Assembly: GCF_910591885.1 (NCBI RefSeq)
Contig: NC_063283.1
Span: 6,619,001-6,683,000 of the forward strand
Reading direction: 5' to 3'
Origin: Bombus terrestris
Taxonomy: Eukaryota; Arthropoda; Insecta; Hymenoptera; Apidae
Length of the DNA: 64,000 bases
This document shows positions 11,151 through 23,090 of the stretch, in pieces. Under the pieces are notes generated by a model. That model was not told the origin of the DNA and made no database searches. It saw only the letters and a program-made list of their open reading frames with translations. The position numbers and the translations under genes were made by a program. The stretch's first letter is position 1. Each line of letters opens with the position of its first letter.

Positions 11151-13122
11151 CATCATACAGACTTCATCACAGACGAAATTTCATTCATCACAGAGAGTAG
11201 CGTCCGCTGGAAACTCTAAAGCTCCGAAATCGTAGCCGGTTCCTGTCCGCTCGAGAGCCAACGATAGAACTCAAAATTGCTCTTCCCTTTCCCGGTTTAT
11301 CCATTTGTTCTCTTGGTGGTTTCGCCGGCAATAAAACCGGCCCGCGCCGCCTGTAAACGCGAATCCTTTCGCTGCGTTCTTCGCTCGTGTTCCGGTAGAT
11401 AATATCGCAACTCTAAAGGGGTGGCGCGTATCGACTGTAGAGGGTTGAACGCACCAGAGCAACTCGTTTATTTGAAACTGTTTCCGTGGTTGGAGATAGA
11501 AGTTTGATACAACTACGAGGAAAGTAAGGAATTTGTATGAAAGAAGTCGAAATGAAAGCTGCAGTGGAACTTCATTTATATGGACGATCCACTTTGTTAT
11601 TCGACGTGTTAATTACATAAATTTATACATGTATATATAATATATATCTCTTATAGTTCGATATATTATAAATACTGTATTTTTCAAGTGGCAAAAAAGA
11701 TGTTGAAAAATAAGGAAAAATATTAGGTATTCATTTATGATTTATTACATTATATTATTTTATTAAATTCATTGTACGAATATATCGGTCTACAGTGAAC
11801 GTTTTATTTTAACACGTTATGAAGTCGATGCACGTACCGATATTATTCTTTGACGTTTCTCAACAATCTAACACGCGTAGGAATTTTTTAATTAAGGGGG
11901 GGGCTAAGGTTAATTCGTACAAAAATAAGGCATGTTTTTGTGAATTATTTGTGACGACACAGTTAAAGTCTCTTTATTAAAACCAATAGTACGTTAAAGT
12001 ATGACATTCGAAGAATATTGTATAAAATTTTCACGGAGAAATATTAAAAAATACGGCAATGGCAGCAATTATTCGGACGTCTCTCGGAAAAAAGTAGAAT
12101 TGCTCATAACTTGGTGCTGGATCATCTGAAATCAAAAAATTAAAGTTCATTCGTTAGGTAACAGTTTTCCCCGGGCAACGCTGGGAGGGTTTTTCGAAAT
12201 TTCAATTTTTCACTTTTTTGGAACACTTTGAAGGGAAAATTAGCCGCAAATTTTCGCAAAATCGGCTTAAACCGACGAGAGCAGATTTCTTTCCATTTTT
12301 GCATTTGAATTTGTTAAAATTCACTGTGATATCGAACGTGTTAATTATACAAATTATATCTTCATCTTCTAACAATTGAACGTATAGTGAAATTTCTTTT
12401 ACCAAAAATGATCATTTATGAATCGATTTAACGAAATAACAATGCAGTAATTCATAATTAAAAAGTGGATGTGAAAGAAAACGCGTTGGATGGCGTCAGA
12501 GGGCAACGTGGATCATGCAATTCGTCGCGAATCTGACTGGCTGCCAAGAATTTGAACTTCCTTCCCTTCGCCGATCCGGCAACCTTCCATTTCTATTTTT
12601 TCGCCGATGAATAAATCACACAATGCATCGTTAAGCCACCTATTCCGCAATCGATAACTTCGCGCGTACGATCGATAGTAAAATTTACAATGGATATATA
12701 AAAGTAGTAGCTTTAAAACGAGAAAATTGACTATAAATCTATGGAAATTTAATTATATAGAATAATTATGGAATTTAATTGCATGAAATATTATGCGCTA
12801 TATGTGCCGAAATACAGGAAAAAATATTATTTGGGAAAAAGGATAGTATATCACTGTGCTTATAGATACTTTGATTTCTGCAAACATTATAAAATTGCAG
12901 GATCTAAATAGAAGAAGGAATAATGGTAACATTTTTCGAACTTATTAATCTAATAATATAAAGTGATTAAAGGAAAAAGAATTAGATATGAAATTGTACG
13001 TATAACACAACGTTAGATTTTAAACATATCCTGATAAGTAATAAATATCATTTTGCTATGAATGAATTCATTGAAGTATGTAACTTGTTTTTTGAGAATT
13101 GGATGTATGATTGTGATATGTA

Positions 13123-13143
13123 TTTTTTTTTTTTTTTTTTTTT
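13123..13143 (+). repeat. Poly-T run of 21
   Basis: An uninterrupted T homopolymer, followed directly by AG. It resembles a polypyrimidine tract plus acceptor but has no coding continuation. Confidence 0.9.
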
Positions 13144-13769
13144 AGAATTAATATATTTATGTAATCAAATTAAGAAATTGGTGATCGCGATACTTATGGG
13201 AGAATAAAATAAAAATTGAAAGATTATTGTAAATTTGACACATTCCTCGTCGAGTAAAACTTTTCCGTACAAATATTCGAATACGATAGGCTCTCCAAAC
13301 TCGAACACAATCGATCCCAGCATTAAGTTCTCGTCTCCTATTTGAAGTGATGTAAATTGAACTGATCCGTTGAAACATTCAAAATTTGCTCAATACAGGA
13401 AATTTCGAAGGATCATATTGGTAAATAGCAAAAAAAGACAAGTATAATAATCATATTATATATCAATGTTACAATGGTACATACGTATAGAAATATTTTA
13501 TAGTATCAAATAATTAATCATTTTCCTACGATCGGCTAGTCGAAGGTTGCGATTTATCGACATCGCTACTTGACGTTTCTTTGTAGAAATACATTTGTCT
13601 ATTTTTTCGTACTTTTCCAAGATGCTCCATTGCATTATCGGTAAACTGATTAATACTGCTGTTGACAATTGCCATGTTCTCAATGACTTTTCTACAAGGC
13701 TGTGTGTTTTAGACAAGACGACTACGTGACGACTGCATGACGACAAGTGACTCTTTGTCTCCTTGTACC

Positions 13770-13993
13770 GAGAGTTTTCATTGGAGTTTAGAAACAGAAT
13801 TTTCCTTGACATCTTTGTTCCAACATCGAGTTCAGAAGCTGAATTTTCCTTGACATTTTTATTTATTCAAACTTCGAGTTTCCCTTCCAGTTTAAAAATG
13901 CTACATTTTCCTTGATATTTTTATTTAAACTTGCAGTTCTCGTCCGAGTTTAAACGCTGAATTTTCCTTGACATTTTTGTTGGAACATCGAAC
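13770..13993. repeat. Degenerate tandem array, four units of about 45-63 bp
   Basis: The block GAATTTTCCTTGACATTTTT recurs with its T-rich core near 13801, 13843, 13906 and 13962. It is followed each time by an AAC(A/T)TCGAGTT or similar linker. The fourth unit ends with GTTGGAACATCG, close to GTTCCAACATCG of the first. Confidence 0.8.
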
Positions 13994-16900
13994 CGTTGCA
14001 AGTTCCAACGTCCACCGTACGACACTTTCGTATTTGATTTCGATTCGGAAAAACGAAGATAACATCCGAGAAGGTATTCAGCCGATTTTACGATCTATTA
14101 CGATCCCATTACCGCGCCGAGGTTCACCTGTTCACAGTCTAGCAAACGCGCGTCTTGTTCCTGCACTTCGAAGTCCGATCCCGCCGTCGTCTACATCCGT
14201 AATTAATAGTCACACGAGCTGTGGTCGCGGCACTGGCAATTAATGTCCGCCGTCTTAGCAATTAATCGTACTCGGTAGACGTCGAACGAGCCGCCTGGCT
14301 CTGTTAGAACATCTTTTTGCGACGCGCATTGTGTTACTATCTGCTAGCATCAAGAAACTGGCATCGAGACGCTTCGAAACCGTTGCATCTCCGACGATGC
14401 TATATAGTAGCTGCAATAGTATGTACTTTCGAGTCTGTAGTGGATTTCTGTGCTAACGTGGTGTTAAATCTGTGACGGGAGTGTAGCGATTTTGGAATTG
14501 TTTTCGAAATTAAATTGGTGGCTGAAGTGGCCTCTCTATTATTGGGATAGACCAAGTTGGATCCGTGACGAAGGAAACGAAAAGTATTTTCAGGATCGTT
14601 TAACATCGTAATCGATAGAGGAATGCGGATATTTATGATCGTGATTTCATATATTTACGGGTATAATTAAACAAATGGAAGCTGGAAGCTAAATATTACA
14701 ACGTGTACGGTGTTATCGATATTTTGTCTATTTTTTGCATATTCTGTGTTTTCTATCGGTTTTGCTACGTTTACATTTTCTCTCTGGTATAGTCGGATTT
14801 TATTTTAGGGTATTCGTAATTGCATTTATCTGGAAAGTATAGCATTTAGAATTATCAATGAGACTAGTATTTAAATTGAGATGGACTAGCAGTGTGTATT
14901 ATTAGTGTTGAGGTTCTCCAAAGGCTAATGCTTGTACGAAATGTAGACTTTTCCTGGCATGACGTTTGTCAAATAAAAATACAAAGATACAGGGTTTCCT
15001 AGATGAAATTTCTAACGAACGATGTGTTAAGTTGCTGATTTTTCTACACGAAACTCTTATTAAGTAGCAGTAAAATAACGTAGGTCTTTCCTCATACAAT
15101 TTTTGTTAATGATTAATAATTATAATAGTACAAAAGATACGCATGTTTGCGAATCAGTTGATAGACTTTTCAAATGGGAAAAGTAGCATTTGAAATTGTT
15201 TCCTGAATCGAAGTCGAGGTTAAAGTAGAATTACTCGAATAGATGAGGTTGCACGTGTAATAATGAAAGTGCAAGTGGCATAAAACTGTAATGATCGTAA
15301 TTCTCTCGTAAGTAGCAAAGTTGAAATTAAATTGCAAATCGATTGAAAATTATAAAATCCAGTTTAGAACGAAGGAGCAGTATTTGTAATTATCTTGACG
15401 ATTCAGTTTGTTACAATCTCTATTAGTAGAGATTGAGATATGTAGAGTTGGATTTCTGATTAAGGCATCGTAATTGGAATCGTTCCCTGAATTCGAATGG
15501 ATCGAGGTTCTCGCACAATCTCTGTTATTAAATTATGTGCAACCGACTGTAAGACTCGTTGTGTAGCATGCTTAACGCTGTCACTGAATTCTGTAGCAGA
15601 TAGATACAGTAGAATTAAATTTCTATCCCTCGAATATACAATATCCTGATATTTCCATTTCATTGAAAAGAAAAAGAAAAGAACATACGTATATATATTA
15701 AAAATATGAGAAAGTATGATGAATGTATCTTTGTGTTATATTCTATCGAAATTTATGTAGAATTAATTTAGATTAAATTACACAGCGAATAAGAATCTCA
15801 AGTTCCTCGCGAAGGAGTATTATGCTACTAATAGATCGATAAATTATCCAAGTTGAAGAAGGAAAAAGTGATATTGAAAATCTCTTGAATATTCATAGGA
15901 TACTTTAAATTAAACGATGCTAATTAGGAAACTTGAATATCTTGAGACTTCATGGTAACTTTGTGAAAATCCTGCACAACTTTTACGATTTTCTCGATAC
16001 TTCAAATCTTTCTTATAGTTGGATTTCGTAGAGCTTAGTAACTTTGGTAGAAAATATGGGATTAACAGGAATACAATTTTCGGAATTCTAGTTTCTTGTA
16101 CTTGGATATTTCATACAATACTCTGAATTCCAATTTTCCCGTGAAAAGACGCAATTATTAATTTTACGCTTTAAGTACGTAATTACTTTTATTAATGCTT
16201 TTACTGGCAAATATATATAAATACGATGACACGTGTCTAATATTAAAAAGCTGGTTTTATAACCGCATCTGTCCATTAATTCGCGTAATAAAGACTTTAT
16301 ATGCTTATTTTCCCATTAACGAGATAAGCCTTTTAACGTGCAGAAATAGCACGATAAGATGATCTCAGGTATGGTTACGTTCAATTTACAGGAAAAAGTC
16401 ACGCAATCTGTTCTTTTAATAAATCCAGTATTAAAATAAAGATAATGTGTTCCAGCGTTTACGTCGATATTTGATATAATAATCGTTCTCATAAATTTTA
16501 TGAAAAGAGACTTGTTCCGATTAATTTCACGAAGAATGACGTAACGTCTTGCAATTAATTTTAACAGAACTGCGTCGATGTTTCATCTTCATATCCACTG
16601 GACTCTGCCGCCATCTAGAGCTGTCCTTATAATTAAATGGTAATTTAAAGACAGTATTTGAAGAATTTATCGAATTAAAGACTATGATAATAATAAAATA
16701 TACTATACAATATACGAGACTATAAAAATAAAATAAAAGCTAAATAGCAAACAAATTTTCATTGAAATAGAACGTGTCAATTTTAAAGATACTTCAAACA
16801 GAACGTCGAAAATGTCATATTCATATAAATATTTATTATATTTATGATTCATACAAATATCACCATTATTCGTAGAAAAGATACGATAAGTGGACTGCAG

Positions 16901-17169
16901 ATTTCCAGGGAAGTACATGTTTTTATTATCAAAAATAACCAAGGGAATAAATAACCTACATAAAGATTTATTTCGCTTATAAAATATTGCAACACAAATA
17001 CTGCGCGTAATATGCAACGACATAACAAATATTCCAAGCGGAGTCTTGTTGCAACGTTTGATAGGTGAAATAAATCTTTATTCTCTTCGGTTACGATCCC
17101 TTAACATTCCATTTACATTTCATCTTCTACACATTTGCATAAATAACGCGGATCCTCGAACCTAACGAC

Positions 17170-18270
17170 GAATCGTATCTTCCATTTCTCACACGGGAGC
17201 AACGTTGAAGTCCAATAGCTGCCTCGTCGACCAATCGAAAGACCAACCGTCTCTCCTAAGTATTGCCATGTGTCGCTCTAATAAAATTTCTCAATTCACG
17301 CAAATCCCCATTCGCCATCCTAAATCCCCGTCTCTACAACAAGAATACATTCCCAAAACCTATTACTTGGTCCTCTGGCAAACATCTCGCCATTTAAATC
17401 CTCCGTGCGTCTCTGAAAAATCCTCGGAGACCTCGCGAAACCTTCGATTCCCAAGTAACAGCGCAATTTCTGGGGCTCGACATTGAAATCGTCGAAGAAT
17501 CTGAAGAACGTTTCCAACGCTACTAACAACCACCGCCATCGTCTCCACCCTCTACCCCTGCGACTGTGCACCTTTTAAGCTCGCGCGTGTAACACACGTA
17601 CGTCGTTCTAATACACGCGAAGCATCCCCCAACGCTCGCGTATCCGATACACCGACGTCGGTGTTCGTGCTGAAGTGCAGCACGGAAATTATTGCACGTT
17701 TCTGCATGTCTGGATGATGCTCCGCTCCATAGGGCTCTTTCCACGGCCGGTTCGTCGGTTGGTCGACCAGGGGACTCCCTTTATCCTATCGGTGCGCACC
17801 CTCCGCTCGACTCGACCCACCCTCTTGCAGGGTTTCCCTCTCACTCGGCCCCTTTCTCTCCTCCTGCCTTTTTCCTAGCTGCAACCAGCGCCCGTCTCGG
17901 CGTCTCCCTCGCGGCTTCTTACTCTACTCGCGGCAAATACTTCCATGACAAATCTCGTTACACCCGCGTTTTTCTATGCCGATGGCATCGCCAACGACAG
18001 AGATGATGGGGCTTCCCTGTTCCGCTGTCGTTCTTCTCGCTCTCTCATACCCGTTTTTCGTTTCTCCGAACGCCAATATCGCTGCCCTTTTCTCTTTAGC
18101 GCGGTTACAACACCGATAGAGGCGCCTGAATATCGGCTGTGCTCTTTCCTTCACGTGGTCCTGCTGCGCGACATGGGTGGGATCTTCTTTCGTGATTGTT
18201 GTTTGATCAAGGATCTTGCGGAATGCAGATTCGTGTTTCTTTGGGATAGGCGACGGGGATGTAGTTAAAT
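17170..18270. promoter_or_regulatory. GC/CpG-rich island in intron 1, possible alternative promoter or first exon
   Basis: This is the largest stretch of elevated GC in intron 1 and has many CpG, for example around 17590-17790 and 17870-18060. Open frames overlap on both strands, as expected for GC-rich DNA with few stops, and none carries a recognisable domain. Long first introns of regulatory RNA-binding protein genes often contain alternative 5' exons, so a promoter is plausible. No core-promoter motif or donor was decisive. Confidence 0.25.
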
Positions 18271-21200
18271 GAGTGGGATATTTGCAAAGAATTGCTTCGT
18301 TCGTAGAATGTTATAGAAATATGGTTTGGAGTAATTTATATGTTTTTTTTTCTTATTGTGTGCATTCTATGGTCTTCTTCAGGTTCGAATTTCATACAAA
18401 TTTGCAGTACAGTTATTGTTTGTAGACGGCGGATTTTTATGCGCCTGTACAAAATTTCAGAATAGAAAAATGCATATAACGTAAGTTTGTCGTATGTTTT
18501 CATATGCAAAGTCTGATTCATTCAACTTCGGTGATAGTCTCTTGCACTTTTAAGTGGTACAGTGGCGGCGAAGAGAAAGTTCAAAGAGTAAATCGGGGGA
18601 AACGCTGCAATTTCGCAAAACTGAATTGTAATTGACAAGAGAAACGAATGTGTAGGATATAATCGTGCGAGAGCTAAGTACGGGAAAAATGTTTAATACA
18701 AACGTTACACACGCGAGTATCAATTTTAAACTTTCTTCTATCCGCCATTGTATATGAAGCTTTCTTTATGAAAAGTTTCTTCGTAAAATTGGGCAACGCT
18801 CTTACGTCAACATGCTTAATATATCGTGACAAAGAGGACCATATGAAAACGTCACGCATCAAACGCATTTATGAATTATCGTGTTGCATTGTTTCTCTTC
18901 AACCTAAATTTAAGTTTGATGGCGATATAAATTCCTTGACACGAATCTTCTACACACATATATAAAACTTGAAAATATTTCGAGAACACGATACGGTGTT
19001 TCGTAATAATTAAATTTATTTACTCTTCGATATTGTTTGGTCTAGTTTAATTTTATCGGATACGGTCATAAAATTTAAATGACGGTTGAAACAATTTTTA
19101 TTCCTCTGGAACGTCAGCCGATTAATCCCCTTACTCGACATGGGATTCACGTTCGCGATAAAACCGATCGTCCCACGATCAATCCGGAACCGATCAGGAT
19201 TTCACGCTAACTTTAATTCAATTCGATGGTCGCGTTTTCATACTATCGGTGTTTATAATTCTCGCAGTACGAACCCGCGATAAAAGTGCCTTTATTTTCC
19301 ATATCGAAGCAATTGGATATCAAAAACATTCGAACGAACTACCCATTCGTGGTTAATTTAATAAATTTTCTAACAGAAAGAAGAAGAAAATCTATCGCGT
19401 GTATAAGCTGCAAATAAATCGCATCATAAAAGTAATTCTTATTTTTATTTTCTACATTCAGTATGACTAACAAAAAGTAAACTAACCACTTTTAATGCTC
19501 ATCAAATTTTTCTCAGATAATCGTCACGAAGACACTCGTTTTCTTTTAGCCAGATAACACGCTAAACTTCATCTAAATTTCATTTCTAAATCTTTTCGAA
19601 TATTGCTATCTTGTCATAATCTTTCGCCGCCGATTCAAACACGCGCTTACATGTGTAATTCGCTTTGAAAATCACGTTGTAGGTATTTTCTATTTTCTCT
19701 CTTTCTTAATTTTAAGATATAACAACGTACTTGCGATATTATCATTACATTCGTTCAAACGTACATTATTATTTTGCTATTCGAAAAATTCGTCTTTTAA
19801 AGGGCTTGAGGACGATGAAATAGAAAGTGGAAAATGGTGACACGTCCCGGAGGATCTTTTTTTGGGGATGATAATGTCGTGGCCTGGTGTGTTGCGAAAT
19901 GGTTGGTTTGCAAGGCTCGCGTTCGAGTAAACGGATACGCGGGCTCTTTCGCGCGAAATAAATACGTCTGGCCGCGTTTTTGGCCAGAGAAGCATTATGT
20001 CTGCGGGGCGAATATGCACGGCGAACTCGTAGGACAGGCTGGACAGTGGCCAGGGACGTCGGCCAATCGCTTGGTCCAATGCGTATTATCATGATTCCAT
20101 TATCCTTTCAATGGTACACAGACATCTCACGCAACTGTTCATCCTCTTCGTCTTCGTCTTCTTCTTCTGCTTCGTTCGCTTCCAATTCGACCCTTCCAAT
20201 TATCTCGCTGATTCTCCAAGGATTAATAATTAATTATATAACGAGTTGAGTGTGTTTCTAAAAGAGTTTGAAATCATCTGGAATGAAAAATTAGTATATA
20301 AGAAGCATGTTTTATTTAAAAAAGGAACCCGAAAGAATTGTTGCATAAATAACTGGAATAATATTGTGGATAGCATATCACGTTCAATTTCGTAAATTCA
20401 ATACCTAGAAGGCTAGCTATAATTGTACGTTTAAAAGAAAAATTCATGAAATTGTAATTTTTTTATATGTGTTTAAATCTTCGTGTTCGATCAATTTTAA
20501 ATTTTCAATTTATTCCAAATTGTTGCATATTCTATAGCAACTTAACAACTGTGAACTTGGAGTTAATTCTTATTCGTATCTTTATAGACAACGGTATTGA
20601 TATCTTTCTACTTATTTCGAATATTTTTCTCCAAACATCTCAGAGAATATGTTTATGTAAAATTGCAGAACTGAGAACCATCGGAAATTTGAATGGAAAT
20701 CGTTGAACTATTATCTTTATTTGCACATTTAATTACTGCTATTACCGGAAGAATTTCTAGGAATAGATTAATAACATCTTTAGACTGGAACGAAAGATCT
20801 GAAGATTCAGAGAAGCTCTTCAATAATGCGATACTTCTTGAAAGTAGAACATAGCGTGTACGATTCGAGATTGGCATAAAAATTTGATGAACCAGCGCAA
20901 GTCTCAAACGTTAATTCTCGCATCAAAGTTAATTCGACAGTGGATATTTAAAAAGCTACGACGAATTCCGAGATTCTGAGGCAGCTAGAAGTTAGAGTTG
21001 CAAGTTTTCTGTCGTAAACTCAATGGAAGACAATGTCTTTAACGATCGTTTTTACGTTAGTAAAATTATTACAGCGCTCTAAACTGCTTTCATTGCTGTT
21101 TACCCTAGTTATCGATGCATATCGCGTCAAAAATGTGAAACTTCGAAAAGATCTGCAAATTATAATAAATAATAGAGTAAATTATTAGGTAAATACTTAT

Positions 21201-22706
21201 ATATATAAAATTATACTTATATATTATATAAATTAATTAATATTATACGTATATATTATGTTTATAATTATTTACTCTAATTAGACTCTTCGAAGATAAT
21301 AAATATATTGGGATTTTCTTCCTACGACGAATATATTTGCGGAATGATATTTATATTCGCGACGATGTCGTGACAATTCTCGTGTGCAGTATCTTATCAA
21401 AACAATATCGAGTGCTTAATGCGTTTTGAACTTTGTAATACAGAAGAATGAAACGAGCTTTGACTGATAGGGATTGTTCATAAAACATACGTTTTTTTTT
21501 TTCCTGAAGAGATAACCCTTGATTTTCGTTATGAAGTTTCTAGGTGCTGCGAAAATGTTTAACAATTTTTAGACGATAGAAACCTCGAAGATTAACATAT
21601 TCTCTGTCTCTCAGCTTCGACTATATCCTTTCTACTTATCATTATAATCACCTGCTTTCATCGCTGAAATATTTCTTCATTTTTATCATCTTCAATCAGA
21701 TAATCCGAAGAATTAATGAAATTATTATCGTTGCACTTCTGTTTTATTTTTATCGCTAATATTTGTACGTTGATAAATAATCTAAAGATTCGATGAAAAT
21801 TTTGTCACTGACATTTTTTTATTTCTATCACCTTTGTGAGATAATTCAACGATCCATAATATTTCTAAAAAAATCACAAATAATTTAAGAAATAAATAAA
21901 CTGATAATTAACATAATGGCACCGCTGTAACTGTTCATCGTCCGTGTTAACGCTGGTCTTTCGTGGGTTAACCCCAAAGGGTTAACGCCTAGACTTACTA
22001 GTTGAAAACTCGAGAAAAGTTTCGACGTGTATACATACGCGAGACAAAGAAGAAAAAAGGAGGAACACGAAAGAAAACGAGCAAAGGTAAGATAAGACAC
22101 AGGTTGGATTTACGCCAGATATTTATGTCGATGCCACGCGATGGTACTCGCGTCGGAGGAACGGCCGTGACATTGCGATGGTACCGGGACAAATTGTCGG
22201 AGGTTCTGTCGTTTGATTAAATACGCTAGAACGATATCTTTCGTCGCTACTGATGTACGAAATTCTTGTTGTTTGATAACGAAGAAGATTCTTTAGGCAG
22301 AACGTTGATAACGTGATAATGATTTGATAAAACGCTGTGACTTTGTAGTATTTGGAAATATCATAGAAAAAAAGAAGCAAGCATTAAGATAAAGTGACAC
22401 GAAAAGATATAGAATTACAAATTAGAAGACATGTAGTAATGGAAATAGTTGAGAATTTTAAGAAGTGGAGAATTGTTGCAATTTACGAGATTCGAATTGG
22501 AGAAAAATCCAAGAGCTGAATTTTCAGAAATTTTCTACTTACGGATGATAAAATGAAACTTTTACAATTCAAAGGCTGTAAGCAAAATATAGTTGTCAAA
22601 ATCTACTTTGGAAAAAGATGAATTGGTACTGCAATATTTAGTCGTGCGTATTGATGTTTGAAAATAGTCAAACACGCAAGAGACGATAAAAGCTAAGAGC
22701 AAACAA

Positions 22707-23090
22707 TCTTCTCTTCAATTATTTATCTTTCACCAATTATAATTACTTTTTTATTTTTAAATAATTTATTTATTTCATTATATACAAATTTAAATTTTTC
22801 AATTAAAAAATTATTTGGATGTTCATCAATTTTTAATTCTTTAGTATTTATTTTAACAATATATGGAAATAAAAATTTATTCTTATTATTTATAATTATT
22901 TACATAACTTCATTCCTTAATTTAATCTTAATCCTAAAATTTTATAATATTAGAAATTTAAATTTCAGTAATATTTCATTAAATTCTTATTACTTATTAA
23001 TTCTAATATTGCTTATATATGCATCATTCCCATTATTTGCTACATTTATATTAGATTACATTACATTATATTACATTATATTACATTACA
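22707..23090 (+). pseudogene. Probable NUMT: fragment of mitochondrial nad2
   Basis: From about 22715 to 23055 one frame is open with the extreme AT-biased codon choice of insect mitochondria (TTA, ATT, AAT and TTT dominate). It encodes a hydrophobic chain with KKLFGCSSIFNSL followed by membrane-spanning stretches and a SFPLFATFI end. This order resembles the C-terminal half of NADH dehydrogenase subunit 2, including the conserved SSI segment. It stands out from the surrounding intron in composition and in lacking stops. The fragment ends in a TTACAT-type microsatellite (23047-23090). Near-identical 17-18 bp sequences (AGCTAAGAGCAAACAA and AGCCAAGAGCAAAACAA) flank it at 22690-22706 and 23090-23107. 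The nad2 identity is from recognition of the pattern, not from a search. Confidence 0.65.
23047..23090 (+). repeat. Short TTACAT/TTATAT tandem repeat
   Basis: Repeated TTACAT and TATATTACAT units close the mitochondrial-like fragment. It may be post-insertion slippage at the junction. Confidence 0.85.
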
